DNA of 64,000 nucleotides, taken from assembly GCF_000377905.1 (NCBI RefSeq), contig NZ_KB898880.1:27896-91895 (forward strand). Reading direction: 5' to 3'. Below the pieces are notes generated by a model that had not been told where the DNA came from, did no database searches, and saw only the letters and a program-made list of their open reading frames with translations. Positions 40,131 through 48,793 of the stretch are shown in pieces. How positions within the stretch are numbered: position 1 is the stretch's first letter; each line of letters starts with the position of its first letter. The DNA comes from Thioalkalivibrio sp. ALMg11 (GTDB lineage Bacteria > Pseudomonadota > Gammaproteobacteria > Ectothiorhodospirales > Ectothiorhodospiraceae). The translations under genes were made by a program, and so were the position numbers.

Positions 40131-41309
40131 TTATTCCCCGTCGTAGGGTGCGTTTCGGGTATTCGGAAGCGCGGTATGCATCTGGATCCAGGGAACGCCG
40201 AGCCGGCCTAGATATTCCTCCAGCAGCAGCTGGTCCCCCTCGCGTACCGACCGGTAGAGCGCACCACCGACCTGCACCCCCATCCGCGACTGAGGACCGT
40301 CCCAGCCAGCCACGCGCAGGTACCGGCGCGTGCCACCCCGCCCGCGCCGGACGGTCTTTTCCTGTAAACCCACCACGTACTGGTTTGGTGCCGCATGATC
40401 AAGCGCCATATTCACTTCTCGCAGCAGGCCGTAGCTGGTCATCAGGGCACCGAGGTACCCCACCAGGGCCAGTTCGAGCAGGACAAGATGCGTTCGTGAA
40501 GTCCGTCCGAGCAGCACGATGGTCAGCACCATCAGCGAGCCGATTACGATCGCGGCCACGGGGAGCGCAAGCGACAGGAGGCCAGCCATGCTGGCGGGCG
40601 CCGGCAGGGGCGAGAACATGATCGGTGCCAACAGCGCGATACCACCGAACAGCAGGGCCGAGCTGGCACCCGTGAAAAGCGCCGCCTTCCATGCAAATGG
40701 CTCCCTGCGGCCGCGTACCGCGGCGGGAATCTCCGCCTCCAATGTCTCAGAGATGTCGCGCAACAGCGGGACGAATGCTCGGACGAGCGGTAGTGGCCTC
40801 GGCTCTTTGCGCCACCTCGACGATACGACCTCCACCCAGATCCGCTGGCGCCGAACGCGGATCTGACGGAATCGTACGTTCTGTCTTTCGCATTCATCGA
40901 GGATGCGCAGCATCCGCGCTTGCGTAGCGGCGCAGCCTTTGAGCGCGCGGCAGATGCTTCGCTGGTCCGTGACCAGGTAAAAGGCTCGGTCGAACGACCG
41001 GCTCCCTGTGCGGCAGGCCACGGAGAGTCCGATCGCCGTAAAGGGGTAGTCCCACCAGCGCCGGGCCTTGACGCGCATTTCGATATCCGGCGCCCGGTCA
41101 AAGCCGATGCGCTGCAAGGGGGCGCGTCGACTTCCGGTTTTCTGCTCGCTGTAAAGTGCGCCCTGGGGCGGATCGCCCATCGGTTTGCCCGTGTACGGGT
41201 TGACGAATGTCAGGGCTCGCAGTTTCCAACGGTCTTCCATCCTGGCGCGATAGCCAATGACCGCCATTCCGATCAGCGTGACGAATCCAGCAAACATCCA
41301 CATGCGCAC
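40131..41309 (-). CDS. Unknown membrane protein with large soluble N-terminal and C-terminal parts
   Basis: The 392 residues contain one N-terminal helix (about 3-20), a long basic soluble domain (about 22-205) with seven Cys including C99, C120, C126 and C140, three helices (about 208-232, 240-268, 273-297), and a C-terminal domain of about 95 residues. The latter reads like a compact beta domain (VGLQEKTVRRGRGGTRRY, then VGGALYRSVREGD and LGRLGVPW). Similar tail domains occur in assorted unclassified bacterial membrane proteins. No function is known. It is first in a group of three membrane-protein genes. Confidence 0.7.
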   Translation of the reverse strand: MRMWMFAGFVTLIGMAVIGYRARMEDRWKLRALTFVNPYTGKPMGDPPQGALYSEQKTGSRRAPLQRIGFDRAPDIEMRVKARRWWDYPFTAIGLSVACRTGSRSFDRAFYLVTDQRSICRALKGCAATQARMLRILDECERQNVRFRQIRVRRQRIWVEVVSSRWRKEPRPLPLVRAFVPLLRDISETLEAEIPAAVRGRREPFAWKAALFTGASSALLFGGIALLAPIMFSPLPAPASMAGLLSLALPVAAIVIGSLMVLTIVLLGRTSRTHLVLLELALVGYLGALMTSYGLLREVNMALDHAAPNQYVVGLQEKTVRRGRGGTRRYLRVAGWDGPQSRMGVQVGGALYRSVREGDQLLLEEYLGRLGVPWIQMHTALPNTRNAPYDGE

Positions 41310-41348
41310 GTCCCCTGTGGCAGCGTGTGACAGCGAACCCGTCGGGCC

Positions 41349-41843
41349 CTATTCGGTGTCATTCCGGGGTGAGCGGCCGGGCCGCCACTCGGCCTGCATC
41401 GCAAATAGTTCGATCAGAGCCTGGGCATTCGGATCGTCACAGCCGTGTTCGTCGATGCGCTGCCCCACCTGGGACTGGATGTCTTCCTGGCCATGCATCA
41501 GGGTTGCCGCGATCTGCTCTCCCGTCGCTTCCGGGTGCTGGTCCTGCAGCGCCATGACGGATTGCAGGTAGATCATTTGCTGGTTGGCCAGAAACGCGAC
41601 CATCTGATCCTCGTCGATCTCGGCACAGCGGGCCGCAGCCGTACTGGATGCGACGAACTGACTCAGGATGTTCAGGATCTCGGGCCGCTCGTCGGCGCTT
41701 GCCGGGCTGGCGAGGCCGAATATCAGCAGGAACAGCCCGGCCGTGGCGGCGAGAAGCCGGCGAGGTGGCTGGCGGGTAACGGGGCATGGGGCGGCAGGGC
41801 GCACATGCCCCGCGCAGACAGAACTGGAGAATCCTTTCTTCAT
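41349..41843 (-). CDS. Secreted protein of unknown function
   Basis: The ATG complementary to 41841-41843 follows GGGAGGGAAACG and gives 164 residues. A basic start (MKKGFSSS) and an unusually long leader up to a hydrophobic segment (LLAATAGLFLLIFGLASPASA) suggest export with cleavage after ASA near residue 50. The mature part is helical and acidic (DEDQMVAFLANQQMIYLQSV) with two Cys, C71 and C136 approximately. No family was recognised. It is 39 bp upstream of the three-membrane-protein group on the same strand. Confidence 0.65.
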   Translation of the reverse strand: MKKGFSSSVCAGHVRPAAPCPVTRQPPRRLLAATAGLFLLIFGLASPASADERPEILNILSQFVASSTAAARCAEIDEDQMVAFLANQQMIYLQSVMALQDQHPEATGEQIAATLMHGQEDIQSQVGQRIDEHGCDDPNAQALIELFAMQAEWRPGRSPRNDTE

Positions 41844-41947
41844 CGTTTCCCTCCCTGGAAACATCGCGAGCCCATTGATCGGTCGCGCCCACAATCTAGC
41901 CGCTGCTTCCCGACCTGTCATCCTTTGTTCTTCTACGGAGCACGACG

Positions 41948-41980
41948 TCATTGCGAGGCCTCGCAGAGGCCGTGGCCATC
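41948..41980 (+). repeat. ATTGC hairpin repeat, copy 2
   Basis: Core GCGAGGCCTCGCAGAGGCC present, right end diverged to GGCCATC. The shared tail continues with GGTCGGAGCG and, near 42020, a GGCAAAAAGCCAGACTTGATCC segment seen in other copies. Fills the 286-bp gap before the mutarotase gene. Confidence 0.8.
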
Positions 41981-42129
41981 GGTCGGAGCGTGCTGGCCGC
42001 CGGTCGGTCGCAATGCTGGGGCAAAAAGCCAGACTTGATCCGGCGCCCTTGATCCCGGCATCCGTGCGAGGCACTCGGCGCCCCACGGGGTCTGCTACGC
42101 TTCGGCCCTTGTCGGACAGGAGAGATTAG

Positions 42130-43041
42130 ATGACGGTTGAAGCGCTCAAGGAACAGTTTTCGCATCCGGATGTGCGGTTTCGTCAGCAGGATGCGTTGGT
42201 GATGGTCGATATCGAGAACGCGCACGGCAGCGCGACCCTGACGACCTTCGGCGCGACGCTGCTGAGCTATCGCCCGAAGGGTGGTGCCGACGTGCTTTGG
42301 GTGAGCGATACCGCGCTGTACGACGGCAAGAAACCGGTCCGCGGCGGCGTCCCCGTCTGCTGGCCGTGGTTCGGCCCGTACGATCCGGCCGCGTTGGGCC
42401 CCGACCCGAGTGACGAACACAAGAAGGGCCACGGGATCGCGCGCTATGCGTTCTGGGATGTCGAGTCCGTGGAATCGGTCGGCGAGGCCACGCACGTCGT
42501 GTTCGTGCTGACCTCGGACGATGACATCCGCAAGGCCTGGCCGCTGGAGTTCTCGCTGCGCCTGCACGTCACCCTGGGCGAGACCCTGGAGATGACGCTG
42601 GAGGGCGAAAACCGCAGCGATCGCGACTGGCACGTGTCAGAGGCTTTCCACACCTATTTCGGCGTTGGCGAGGCCGAGGGGCTGGTAGTGCGTGGGCTGG
42701 ACGGGACCACGCGGATCGACAAGCTGGCGGACGGTGAACGCGGGACGCAGTCCGGCGACGTCGCCATGACGACCCCGATGGAGCAGGTGTTTGTCGGTCA
42801 CCCGGGCACGCTCGTGATCGAGGACCGGGACAACGCGCGCGAGATCGTCATCGAACGCGAGAACAGCGCCAGCAGCGTGCTCTGGAACCCCGGCCCGGAA
42901 GGCGTCAAATCGTTCGCCGACATGCCCGACGACCAGTACCGCAAGACGGTCTGCGTCGAAGTCGCCAACGCCCTGGATGACGCCTACCCGCTGGCCGCGG
43001 GCGCAACCCACGCCATGACCATGCGGCTCTCCGTGCGCTGA
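42130..43041 (+). CDS. D-hexose-6-phosphate mutarotase (YeaD family)
   Basis: Interconverts alpha and beta anomers of glucose-6-phosphate-type sugars. The 303-residue beta-sandwich protein has RGGVPVCWPWFGPYD near residue 75, KGHGIARYAFWDVE near 100, a VSEAFHTYFGVG segment near 175 (catalytic His region) and SSVLWNPGPEG near 255. CAGGAGAGATT precedes the ATG. The neighbourhood gives no pathway clue. Confidence 0.92.
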   Translation: MTVEALKEQFSHPDVRFRQQDALVMVDIENAHGSATLTTFGATLLSYRPKGGADVLWVSDTALYDGKKPVRGGVPVCWPWFGPYDPAALGPDPSDEHKKGHGIARYAFWDVESVESVGEATHVVFVLTSDDDIRKAWPLEFSLRLHVTLGETLEMTLEGENRSDRDWHVSEAFHTYFGVGEAEGLVVRGLDGTTRIDKLADGERGTQSGDVAMTTPMEQVFVGHPGTLVIEDRDNAREIVIERENSASSVLWNPGPEGVKSFADMPDDQYRKTVCVEVANALDDAYPLAAGATHAMTMRLSVR

Positions 43042-43315
43042 GCCAGCCGCTGGGCAACGCCCCGGCGTGGCCTCCAGCCTCGCCGATTGGATCGCGGGGC
43101 GGGCGGCCTCACCAGGACCCGTTATGGCGAGTGCGGCGCGGCAATCCCCCCGAGGGGGGAAGCCACCCGGCTGGATTGCCACGTCGCTGCGTTCCTCGCA
43201 ATGACGGGGACGAGGCACTCGCGCTTCCTGCGCAACGGGGCATGCGGGCCAATCAGGTGCAGTGACCCTGCGCCGGTGTCCCGCTGACCCAGGCCGTTCG
43301 CGGGTCCCATTCCCC

Positions 43316-43349
43316 GTCATTGCGAGGCCTCATAGAGGCCGCGGCAATC
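43316..43349 (+). repeat. ATTGC hairpin repeat, copy 3
   Basis: Same core as other copies with one change in the loop (CATAGAGGCC). It adjoins the longer unit at about 43403-43580. Confidence 0.85.
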
Positions 43350-43402
43350 GGCCGGACTGTCCCGGATGCCGATCGGCCAGGGTGGAGAGAGGACTCAGGC
43401 TT

Positions 43403-43580
43403 GGCCCCGGCACCCGTGACAAACCACGCCCCGTCATCCCGGCCGGCGCGCAGAGCCGGGATCTTCGGGCTGGAGAGGCGGCGGAGATCCCGGCTCACCG
43501 CTTTGCGGTGTCCGGGATGACGCAGGTGGGGGCGCGGAATGGGGACGGTCCCAACCCTTTGCTCTGTCCAGACCTGTCAC
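43403..43580. repeat. Intergenic repeat unit R1, copy 1
   Basis: About 175 bp shared, with substitutions and small gaps, with 46748-46925. Shared landmarks in order: CCGTGAC.AA.CAC, CCCGTCATCC, CGCAGAGCCGGG, CCCGGCTCACCGCTT, CCGGGATGAC, GTGGGGGCG and CCTTTGCT. Internal inverted segments around GATCCCGG and CCGGGATGAC could form a hairpin. Confidence 0.75.
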
Positions 43581-43635
43581 GCTTGATCCTGGTAACCGCG
43601 CTGACCACGCCAGCTCCGGAAGCGGTGCGTCTTCG

Positions 43636-44475
43636 CTACAGCGTGTGCCCGGTGAGTCGCCGGTAGATGTCGAAGCCGGCGTCGCGGTCACGGCAGCGCA
43701 GGATGGCGGCGCGGCCCGGCGTTGACGGGTCGGGTTGCACGTCGACGCCTGCCCCTTCGGCGGTCCGCAGGTTGGCCTCGCTCAGGTCGGCCTCGCCGAA
43801 CACCGAGATCACGAAGCCGCCGGGGATGGGCGGTGGCGGGGTGAACGGCTCGCCGTCCGCCAGCGCGACCCAGGCCGGGAGGAACTCCGCGCCATAGAAG
43901 TCGAAGAAGCCATTGGAGCCGCGCAGGTGGGCCTCGATCGGCCGGCCGCCGATCAGTTCGATGTTGCAGATGCCGCTGTAGCTGGCCAGGTTGCGGCGCA
44001 CCCAGTTGGCGATCCACGGTTCCAGTTCCGGCACGGCGGCGCCGATCTCCCAGTAGATCGGGCGGGCGGCGTCCTTCTGTTCCGATCCGCGGGTGTGGGC
44101 GAACCAGCGCACCGCGCCGTCCTCCACCAGGCAGTCGCTGCTGGTGTGGGTACCTTGCAGGCGCTGACACCAGAAGCTGCCGGGTTCCGCCGGGACGGCG
44201 TCGGCCGCCACGGTGCGCGCGTTCAGCCCCATGCCGGCGAGGTTGGTGATCGGTTTGACGAAGACCTCGTCGTCCGCCGCGATGCCGAGATCCGCGGGCG
44301 CTACGCCGCAGGGTGCGGCGGTGAGTCCGGCATCCAGGGCCAGGTGAAGCTTGTTGTAGACGTGCCGGTAGTCCGGGTTGAGCCGCCACGCAGCGGCGTC
44401 GGATACCGCCACCTCCCGGCGCGGCTCGGGCCGGAACAGGTGTTCGCGGTCGGGGAGGACGCCGACGAACGGCAT
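43636..44475 (-). CDS. ATP-grasp-like protein of unknown function, partner of the Mo enzyme
   Basis: The 279-residue product has features that resemble an ATP-grasp fold: VFVKPITNLAGMG near residues 71-82 (candidate ATP-binding Lys and Gly), WCQRLQGTHTSSDCLVEDG near 102-120, and NIELIGGRPIEAHLRGSNG at 171-189, which looks like the metal-binding Glu/Asn/Arg strand. The glycine-rich loop is not obvious. Its ATG lies two bases after the molybdopterin oxidoreductase stop, so they are tightly coupled. A longer start is possible but overlaps that gene. Function not known; the fold assignment is tentative. Confidence 0.6.
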   Translation of the reverse strand: MPFVGVLPDREHLFRPEPRREVAVSDAAAWRLNPDYRHVYNKLHLALDAGLTAAPCGVAPADLGIAADDEVFVKPITNLAGMGLNARTVAADAVPAEPGSFWCQRLQGTHTSSDCLVEDGAVRWFAHTRGSEQKDAARPIYWEIGAAVPELEPWIANWVRRNLASYSGICNIELIGGRPIEAHLRGSNGFFDFYGAEFLPAWVALADGEPFTPPPPIPGGFVISVFGEADLSEANLRTAEGAGVDVQPDPSTPGRAAILRCRDRDAGFDIYRRLTGHTL

Positions 44476-44477
44476 GG

Positions 44478-46589
44478 CTACCCGGCCTCCGCCAGGCGTG
44501 GCGCGTGTCCGGCGCGCAGGCGCTCTACCTGGCACAGCAGCGACTTGAACGCGGGGAAGCCACTGATCGGATCGAGGTTGCGGTCGTCGGTCAGCTCGTT
44601 CACGTTGGCGTGGTTCCAGCCGTGCTGGCAGTGGGCTACGCCGGGCTTGATGCGGTCGGTGACCTTGGCCACGAACGCCACGTGCCCGCGCGGCGAACGC
44701 ACCTCCACCGTGTCGCCGTCCGCGATGCCGCGCGCGGACGCGTCGTCCGGGTGCAGCTCCACCAGCGGCTCCGGCATCGCCCGGCGCATGCGCTCCAGGT
44801 GCTGGTGCTGCGAGTGGGTGGCGTGCTTGTGGCGGGCGCCGCTGGTCAGCACCAGCGGATAGTCGCGGGCCAGCTCCGGCGTGGAGACCGGGCTTTCCGC
44901 CGGCTCACGGTATACCGGCAGGCCGTCGTGCCCGGCCGCGCGCAGTTCGGCGGCATCGAACTCTACCTTCCCGCTGACCGTGCGGAACCCGTTGATCCGG
45001 TACTGGCGGTCGCCTTCCTCGAAGCCGTACTCGAGCATGTCGTCCAGCGCCTTGGCGAACACGGTGACCCCGTCCGGGTCATTGTAGACCTGCTCGCGGA
45101 TGGTCTCGGGGATGCCCTCGGCGGCCTCGGCCCAGCTCGCCTCCAGGTCGCCGTTCCAGAATTGCTCTGCCATGCCCAGGCGCACGCCCAGCTCCAGGAA
45201 CACCTCGCCATCCGGGCGCGCCTCGCCGCGCGGGGCAACGGCGGCGCGGCGGTAGCGCAGTTCGCCGCGGAAGTTGCAGCCGGGGTAGGCGATCAGCGCC
45301 GCGCGTTCCAGGCTGGTGGCAGCCGGCAGCACGATGTCCGCCATGCGCGTGGCCGGGTTGTGGAAGAAGTCCGACGCGGCGAAGAAATCCAGCGCGTCCA
45401 GGGCCTGTTCCATGCGCTTCGAGTTCGGCCACATCGCGGTGTTGATGCCCATCGCCACCAGGGCCCGCACCGGCTGCGGCCGTCCTTCGAGGATGGCATC
45501 CGGCAGCAGCATGCTCTGCGCGGCTGGCCAGTGGGCCGTCCACACCGGGAAGGTCTCGTCGCCGATGCGCGGCGGCAGGTTCTGCTTGCAGTGGTCGAAC
45601 AGGTCGATGGGCGTGGGCGTGACCTTGTCGTTGAAGAAGCGGTTGCCGCCCTCGCGGTCGATGTTGCCGGTCACCGCGGCCAGCAGGATCACTGCGCGGT
45701 GGTTCTGGAAGCCGTTGCTGTGCTGCACGGTAGCGGTGGGCGAGAGCATGATCTGCGCCGGGGCGTGGGTGGCATAGAGCTCGGCGGCACGGCGCAGATC
45801 GGCCGCGTCGATGCCGCAGATCTGCGCGACGCGCTCCGGCGGGAATTCGGCCACGTAATTGCGGAAGGCCGCCACGCCGCTGCCCCATTCGTCGAGGAAG
45901 GCCTGATCCTGCCAGCCGTTCTGGAAGATCAGGTGGTGCATGCCCAGCGCCAGTGCGCCATCGGTGCCGGGGCGGATTTGCAGATGCACCTCGGCCTCGC
46001 GCGCCAGCGGGGTCACCCGCGGGTCGACCACCACCATCGCCCGCCCGGGGCGTGCATGCGCCAGCGGGTGCAGATGGAACGGCGGGATGGAGGCGCGCGG
46101 GTTGGTGGACCACACCAGCAGGCAGCGGGTGGCATCCGAGGCGACGGTGGAGGAGGTTTTGATCTTGGTGCCGAAGGTCACCTCCTCCGCGACCTTGGTC
46201 GCGGAGAAGCAGCAGCCGCTTTCGGTCAGGTAATTGGGCGAGCCGAAGGCATGCGCCAGACGCTGGAGTTGCGGGCGCGCTTCCTTGGTGTAGCCGGCGA
46301 AGAAGGCCGCCGCTGGGGCCCCGTGTTCCTCGCGCGTGGCGCGCAGGCGCTCGGCGATGGTGTCCAGCGCCTCGTCCCAGGAGATGCGCTCGAACTGGCC
46401 GCTGCCGCGCGGGCCCGTTCGCCGCAGCGGGTACAGCAAGCGCTCCGGGTGGTTACGCCGGTCGAGCTGGACGTAGCAGCGCGGGCAGTCGGGGCCGTCA
46501 ATGGCGACTGGCTCGCCGACGGGGTCCAGCGTGACGTCGATGGCGCAGTTGGCATCGCACTCGTAACAGGTACTTTTCACGGTCGCCAT
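44478..46589 (-). CDS. Molybdopterin-dependent oxidoreductase, DMSO-reductase family
   Basis: Catalytic subunit with bis-MGD and one Fe-S cluster. The 703-residue protein carries C8-x2-C11-x3-C15 and C38 for a 4Fe-4S cluster and a candidate Mo-ligand Cys at C126/C127 in TESGCCFSATKV. The usual domains follow: CLLVWSTNPRASIPP near 160, VVDPRVTPLAREAEVHLQI near 195, GNIDREGGNRFF near 310 and the C-terminal LTSGARHKHATHSQ, then HPDDASARGIADGD. No Tat signal is seen, so it is probably cytoplasmic. No Fe-S or membrane subunit lies beside it; only the ATP-grasp-like gene follows. Substrate unknown. The cofactor pathway genes are in this window. Confidence 0.88.
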   Translation of the reverse strand: MATVKSTCYECDANCAIDVTLDPVGEPVAIDGPDCPRCYVQLDRRNHPERLLYPLRRTGPRGSGQFERISWDEALDTIAERLRATREEHGAPAAAFFAGYTKEARPQLQRLAHAFGSPNYLTESGCCFSATKVAEEVTFGTKIKTSSTVASDATRCLLVWSTNPRASIPPFHLHPLAHARPGRAMVVVDPRVTPLAREAEVHLQIRPGTDGALALGMHHLIFQNGWQDQAFLDEWGSGVAAFRNYVAEFPPERVAQICGIDAADLRRAAELYATHAPAQIMLSPTATVQHSNGFQNHRAVILLAAVTGNIDREGGNRFFNDKVTPTPIDLFDHCKQNLPPRIGDETFPVWTAHWPAAQSMLLPDAILEGRPQPVRALVAMGINTAMWPNSKRMEQALDALDFFAASDFFHNPATRMADIVLPAATSLERAALIAYPGCNFRGELRYRRAAVAPRGEARPDGEVFLELGVRLGMAEQFWNGDLEASWAEAAEGIPETIREQVYNDPDGVTVFAKALDDMLEYGFEEGDRQYRINGFRTVSGKVEFDAAELRAAGHDGLPVYREPAESPVSTPELARDYPLVLTSGARHKHATHSQHQHLERMRRAMPEPLVELHPDDASARGIADGDTVEVRSPRGHVAFVAKVTDRIKPGVAHCQHGWNHANVNELTDDRNLDPISGFPAFKSLLCQVERLRAGHAPRLAEAG

Positions 46590-46747
46590 CGGGGCGCTCT
46601 TCCTTGTTCAGCGGGCGGTCCTGGTTGCTGCGAGGGCATTATGCCGGGACCCTTGGGTGCCCCACGAACAACGCCTGGAACCGCGGGGCCACCTCATTGT
46701 TCGTGGCGCGGATGGCGATTGGCTTCGTTGGAGGTAAGGCAACACCT

Positions 46748-46925
46748 GGCACGGTCACCCGTGACCAATCACATCCCGTCATCCGGGACGGAGCGGGGCG
46801 CAGAGCCGGGGTCTCCGGGTGGAAGAGCCCCGGTGGGGGAGGTCCCGGCTCACCGCTTAGCAGAGCCGGGATGACCGGGCGTGGGGGCGGAACTGTATCG
46901 GCCCCCAATCCTTTGCTTCTGCCTA
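46748..46925. repeat. Intergenic repeat unit R1, copy 2
   Basis: Homologous to 43403-43580, in the same orientation. It flanks, with copy 1, the ATP-grasp-like and molybdopterin oxidoreductase genes. The rest of the 46590-47041 gap shows no gene. Confidence 0.75.
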
Positions 46926-47041
46926 TGCCCGTTTACGGGCCCATGACGTGCTGGCTGGTCTGCCTTGTGCGTCTTCCTGGGTTACAAGCCGATCGCGGTC
47001 CCCCTGGTTCCCTGTGCTTGCGGTCGGCGGCCGGCGGGGTC

Positions 47042-48760
47042 TCAGGCCGGTTGTCTGCGGGCCGCGCGCAGGGCGCGGCAGATCCAGCCTTCGGGGGTGT
47101 CTTCGCCGGTCAGCAGGTAGCGCAGGGCGTGCGGGTCGCGCAGGGTGTGGGAGATCGTGAGGGCGCTCGCGAAGCGGCCGCAGAACAGCATGTGGTCGCC
47201 GGGTTGCAGGGGCGTGTTGTCATCGGGTGCGAGGATGTCCTCGCCTCCGGCTTCGCGCCGCAGTAGCAGCACAATGCAGGCGTGTCGCTGGCGGACGGGA
47301 TGGTCGGCGCGCAGCAGCTGGCCCAGGGTGACCGGCTCCTGCTCCAGATGCGTCAGAAGGGCCGGGGCTGTCCCCTCGTCCAGTTGTTCGGTCCAGATGG
47401 CCGGCACGCGGTCGCCCACCACGGCCGTGATGGAGCTGACCCTCTCGTTTGCCCACTCGGTTGTCTGGTTGCGACTGAGCTCCAGGAAGCGCGGCAGGAG
47501 CGGCGAGGTCAGGTGGGCCAGGATCGCCTCGGCAATCACCCGGTCGTGGCGCATCACCAGCGGCAGGTCGGCGGCCGCGAACAGGAGCGAATCGCACTCG
47601 CGGTTCTGGCGTCCGACCATGAACAAGTCCGGGTTCAGCTCGCGCGCGGTCATCAAGATGGACAGGTTGTAGTCGTCGCGCCCGGTTCCGGCCACGATCC
47701 CGGAGGCGCTCTCGATGCCGGCCTCGTGCAGGGTATCCGCCTCGGTGCCGCGGCCCTTGATGCAGTCGGGCGGGCAGTCGGCACCCTCGGGGTCCGTTTC
47801 CACTAGGGTCACCTCCACGCCCTCCTGGATCAGGCCGGCGTGCACGGCCTTGCCGAAGCGCCCGAAGCCGCACAGGATCCAGCGACCGCAGGGCGGGTCG
47901 ATCGGCATCGGCAGGGGGCTCCCGGGGATGCTGCCCAGCCACTCGTGCAACAGGTGATGCGCGGGGGAATGCAGCGCCAGGGCGAGGCGCTGCCCGAAGA
48001 TGTCGAACGGGTTGATGACCTGGTCGGTCCCGAACGAGGCCATGTTCTTCTCCGTGTCATGGCTCTCGGCACGGCAGATCACGGGGCGCTCCGGATTCAG
48101 GAGCCTGGCGGCAATGGCAATCCGCAGGTTCACCGCGTCGTCACTGGTCAGTGCCACCACACCCTGGCAATGCGGGTTGAGGAGCCCGGCATCCAGCAGG
48201 CGATTGGCGATGCTGGCATCCGCGCACAGACCGGGGATCTGCAGCGGGTAATCCTCCAGGACCAGCTCGTTGATGCGGTCCGGGTTCTGGTCGATCACCA
48301 CGGCAAAGCCATTGCGCCCGAGCAGGGAACGCACCACCAGGGCCCCGGTGTCGCCATAACCGCACACGATATGGAACGGTCGCTGCAGCTTGCGGATCGT
48401 GCGGTCGAACGCATGCTGGCTGACGGCCAGGCGGAAGGCCGGGTCCTGGATCAGTGCAAGGATCTTGCCGATCGCATACAGCCAGGCCACCACCGACAGG
48501 TAAACGGCAAACACCGTCCACATCCTCTGCGCCTCGGTGAAGGCGTGGGGGATCTCGCCGAAGCCGATGGTGGTGGCCATGTAGGTCACGAAGTAGAACG
48601 CATGGAAGAAGTCCATGCGCCAGGGCTCCCCCTGATCGTCCACGCCGGGTATCAGCACCAGGCCGAGAACGGAGATCGCGTAGGCCGCCGTCAGCGCAAG
48701 CAGGGGTGCCCGCATGCGCCGCAGGAACAGGAACAGCACCTTGTTGATCGTGGGACCCAC
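47042..48760 (-). CDS. K+ channel-like protein with two TrkA-N (RCK) domains
   Basis: The 572-residue protein has helices at about 15-38 and 80-105 flanking a pore loop with TIGFGEIP, a GFG potassium-filter variant. Two NAD-binding RCK domains follow: HIVCGYGDTGALVVRSLL (about 130) and RWILCGFGRFGKAVHAGL (about 300), both with GxGxxG-type loops, then a C-terminal TrkA-C-like region (about 470-540). This plan fits ligand-gated K+ channels or Kef/Trk relatives. A small membrane protein gene lies 33 bp upstream on the same strand and is likely cotranscribed. Confidence 0.88.
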   Translation of the reverse strand: MGPTINKVLFLFLRRMRAPLLALTAAYAISVLGLVLIPGVDDQGEPWRMDFFHAFYFVTYMATTIGFGEIPHAFTEAQRMWTVFAVYLSVVAWLYAIGKILALIQDPAFRLAVSQHAFDRTIRKLQRPFHIVCGYGDTGALVVRSLLGRNGFAVVIDQNPDRINELVLEDYPLQIPGLCADASIANRLLDAGLLNPHCQGVVALTSDDAVNLRIAIAARLLNPERPVICRAESHDTEKNMASFGTDQVINPFDIFGQRLALALHSPAHHLLHEWLGSIPGSPLPMPIDPPCGRWILCGFGRFGKAVHAGLIQEGVEVTLVETDPEGADCPPDCIKGRGTEADTLHEAGIESASGIVAGTGRDDYNLSILMTARELNPDLFMVGRQNRECDSLLFAAADLPLVMRHDRVIAEAILAHLTSPLLPRFLELSRNQTTEWANERVSSITAVVGDRVPAIWTEQLDEGTAPALLTHLEQEPVTLGQLLRADHPVRQRHACIVLLLRREAGGEDILAPDDNTPLQPGDHMLFCGRFASALTISHTLRDPHALRYLLTGEDTPEGWICRALRAARRQPA

Positions 48761-48793
48761 GGCTCGTGGTGTCTGTAGCGCTCGCGGCCGCCG

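Larger units (their letters stand above)
43042..43635. other. Repeat-filled intergenic region, no gene seen
   Basis: Contains, at about 43172-43211 in reverse orientation, the widespread GGATTGCCACG...CGCAATGACGG repeat; an ATTGC hairpin copy at 43316-43349; and a longer unit at about 43403-43580 starting near CACCCGTGACAAACCAC and including CCGTCATCCCGG and GAGATCCCGGCTCACCGCTT. The last unit has a homologous copy at 46748-46925. Confidence 0.75.

Noticed and set aside
44505..46874. A 789-codon plus-strand frame opposite the molybdopterin oxidoreductase
   Set aside because: Shadow frame; the minus strand carries Fe-S Cys and MGD-domain motifs in order.
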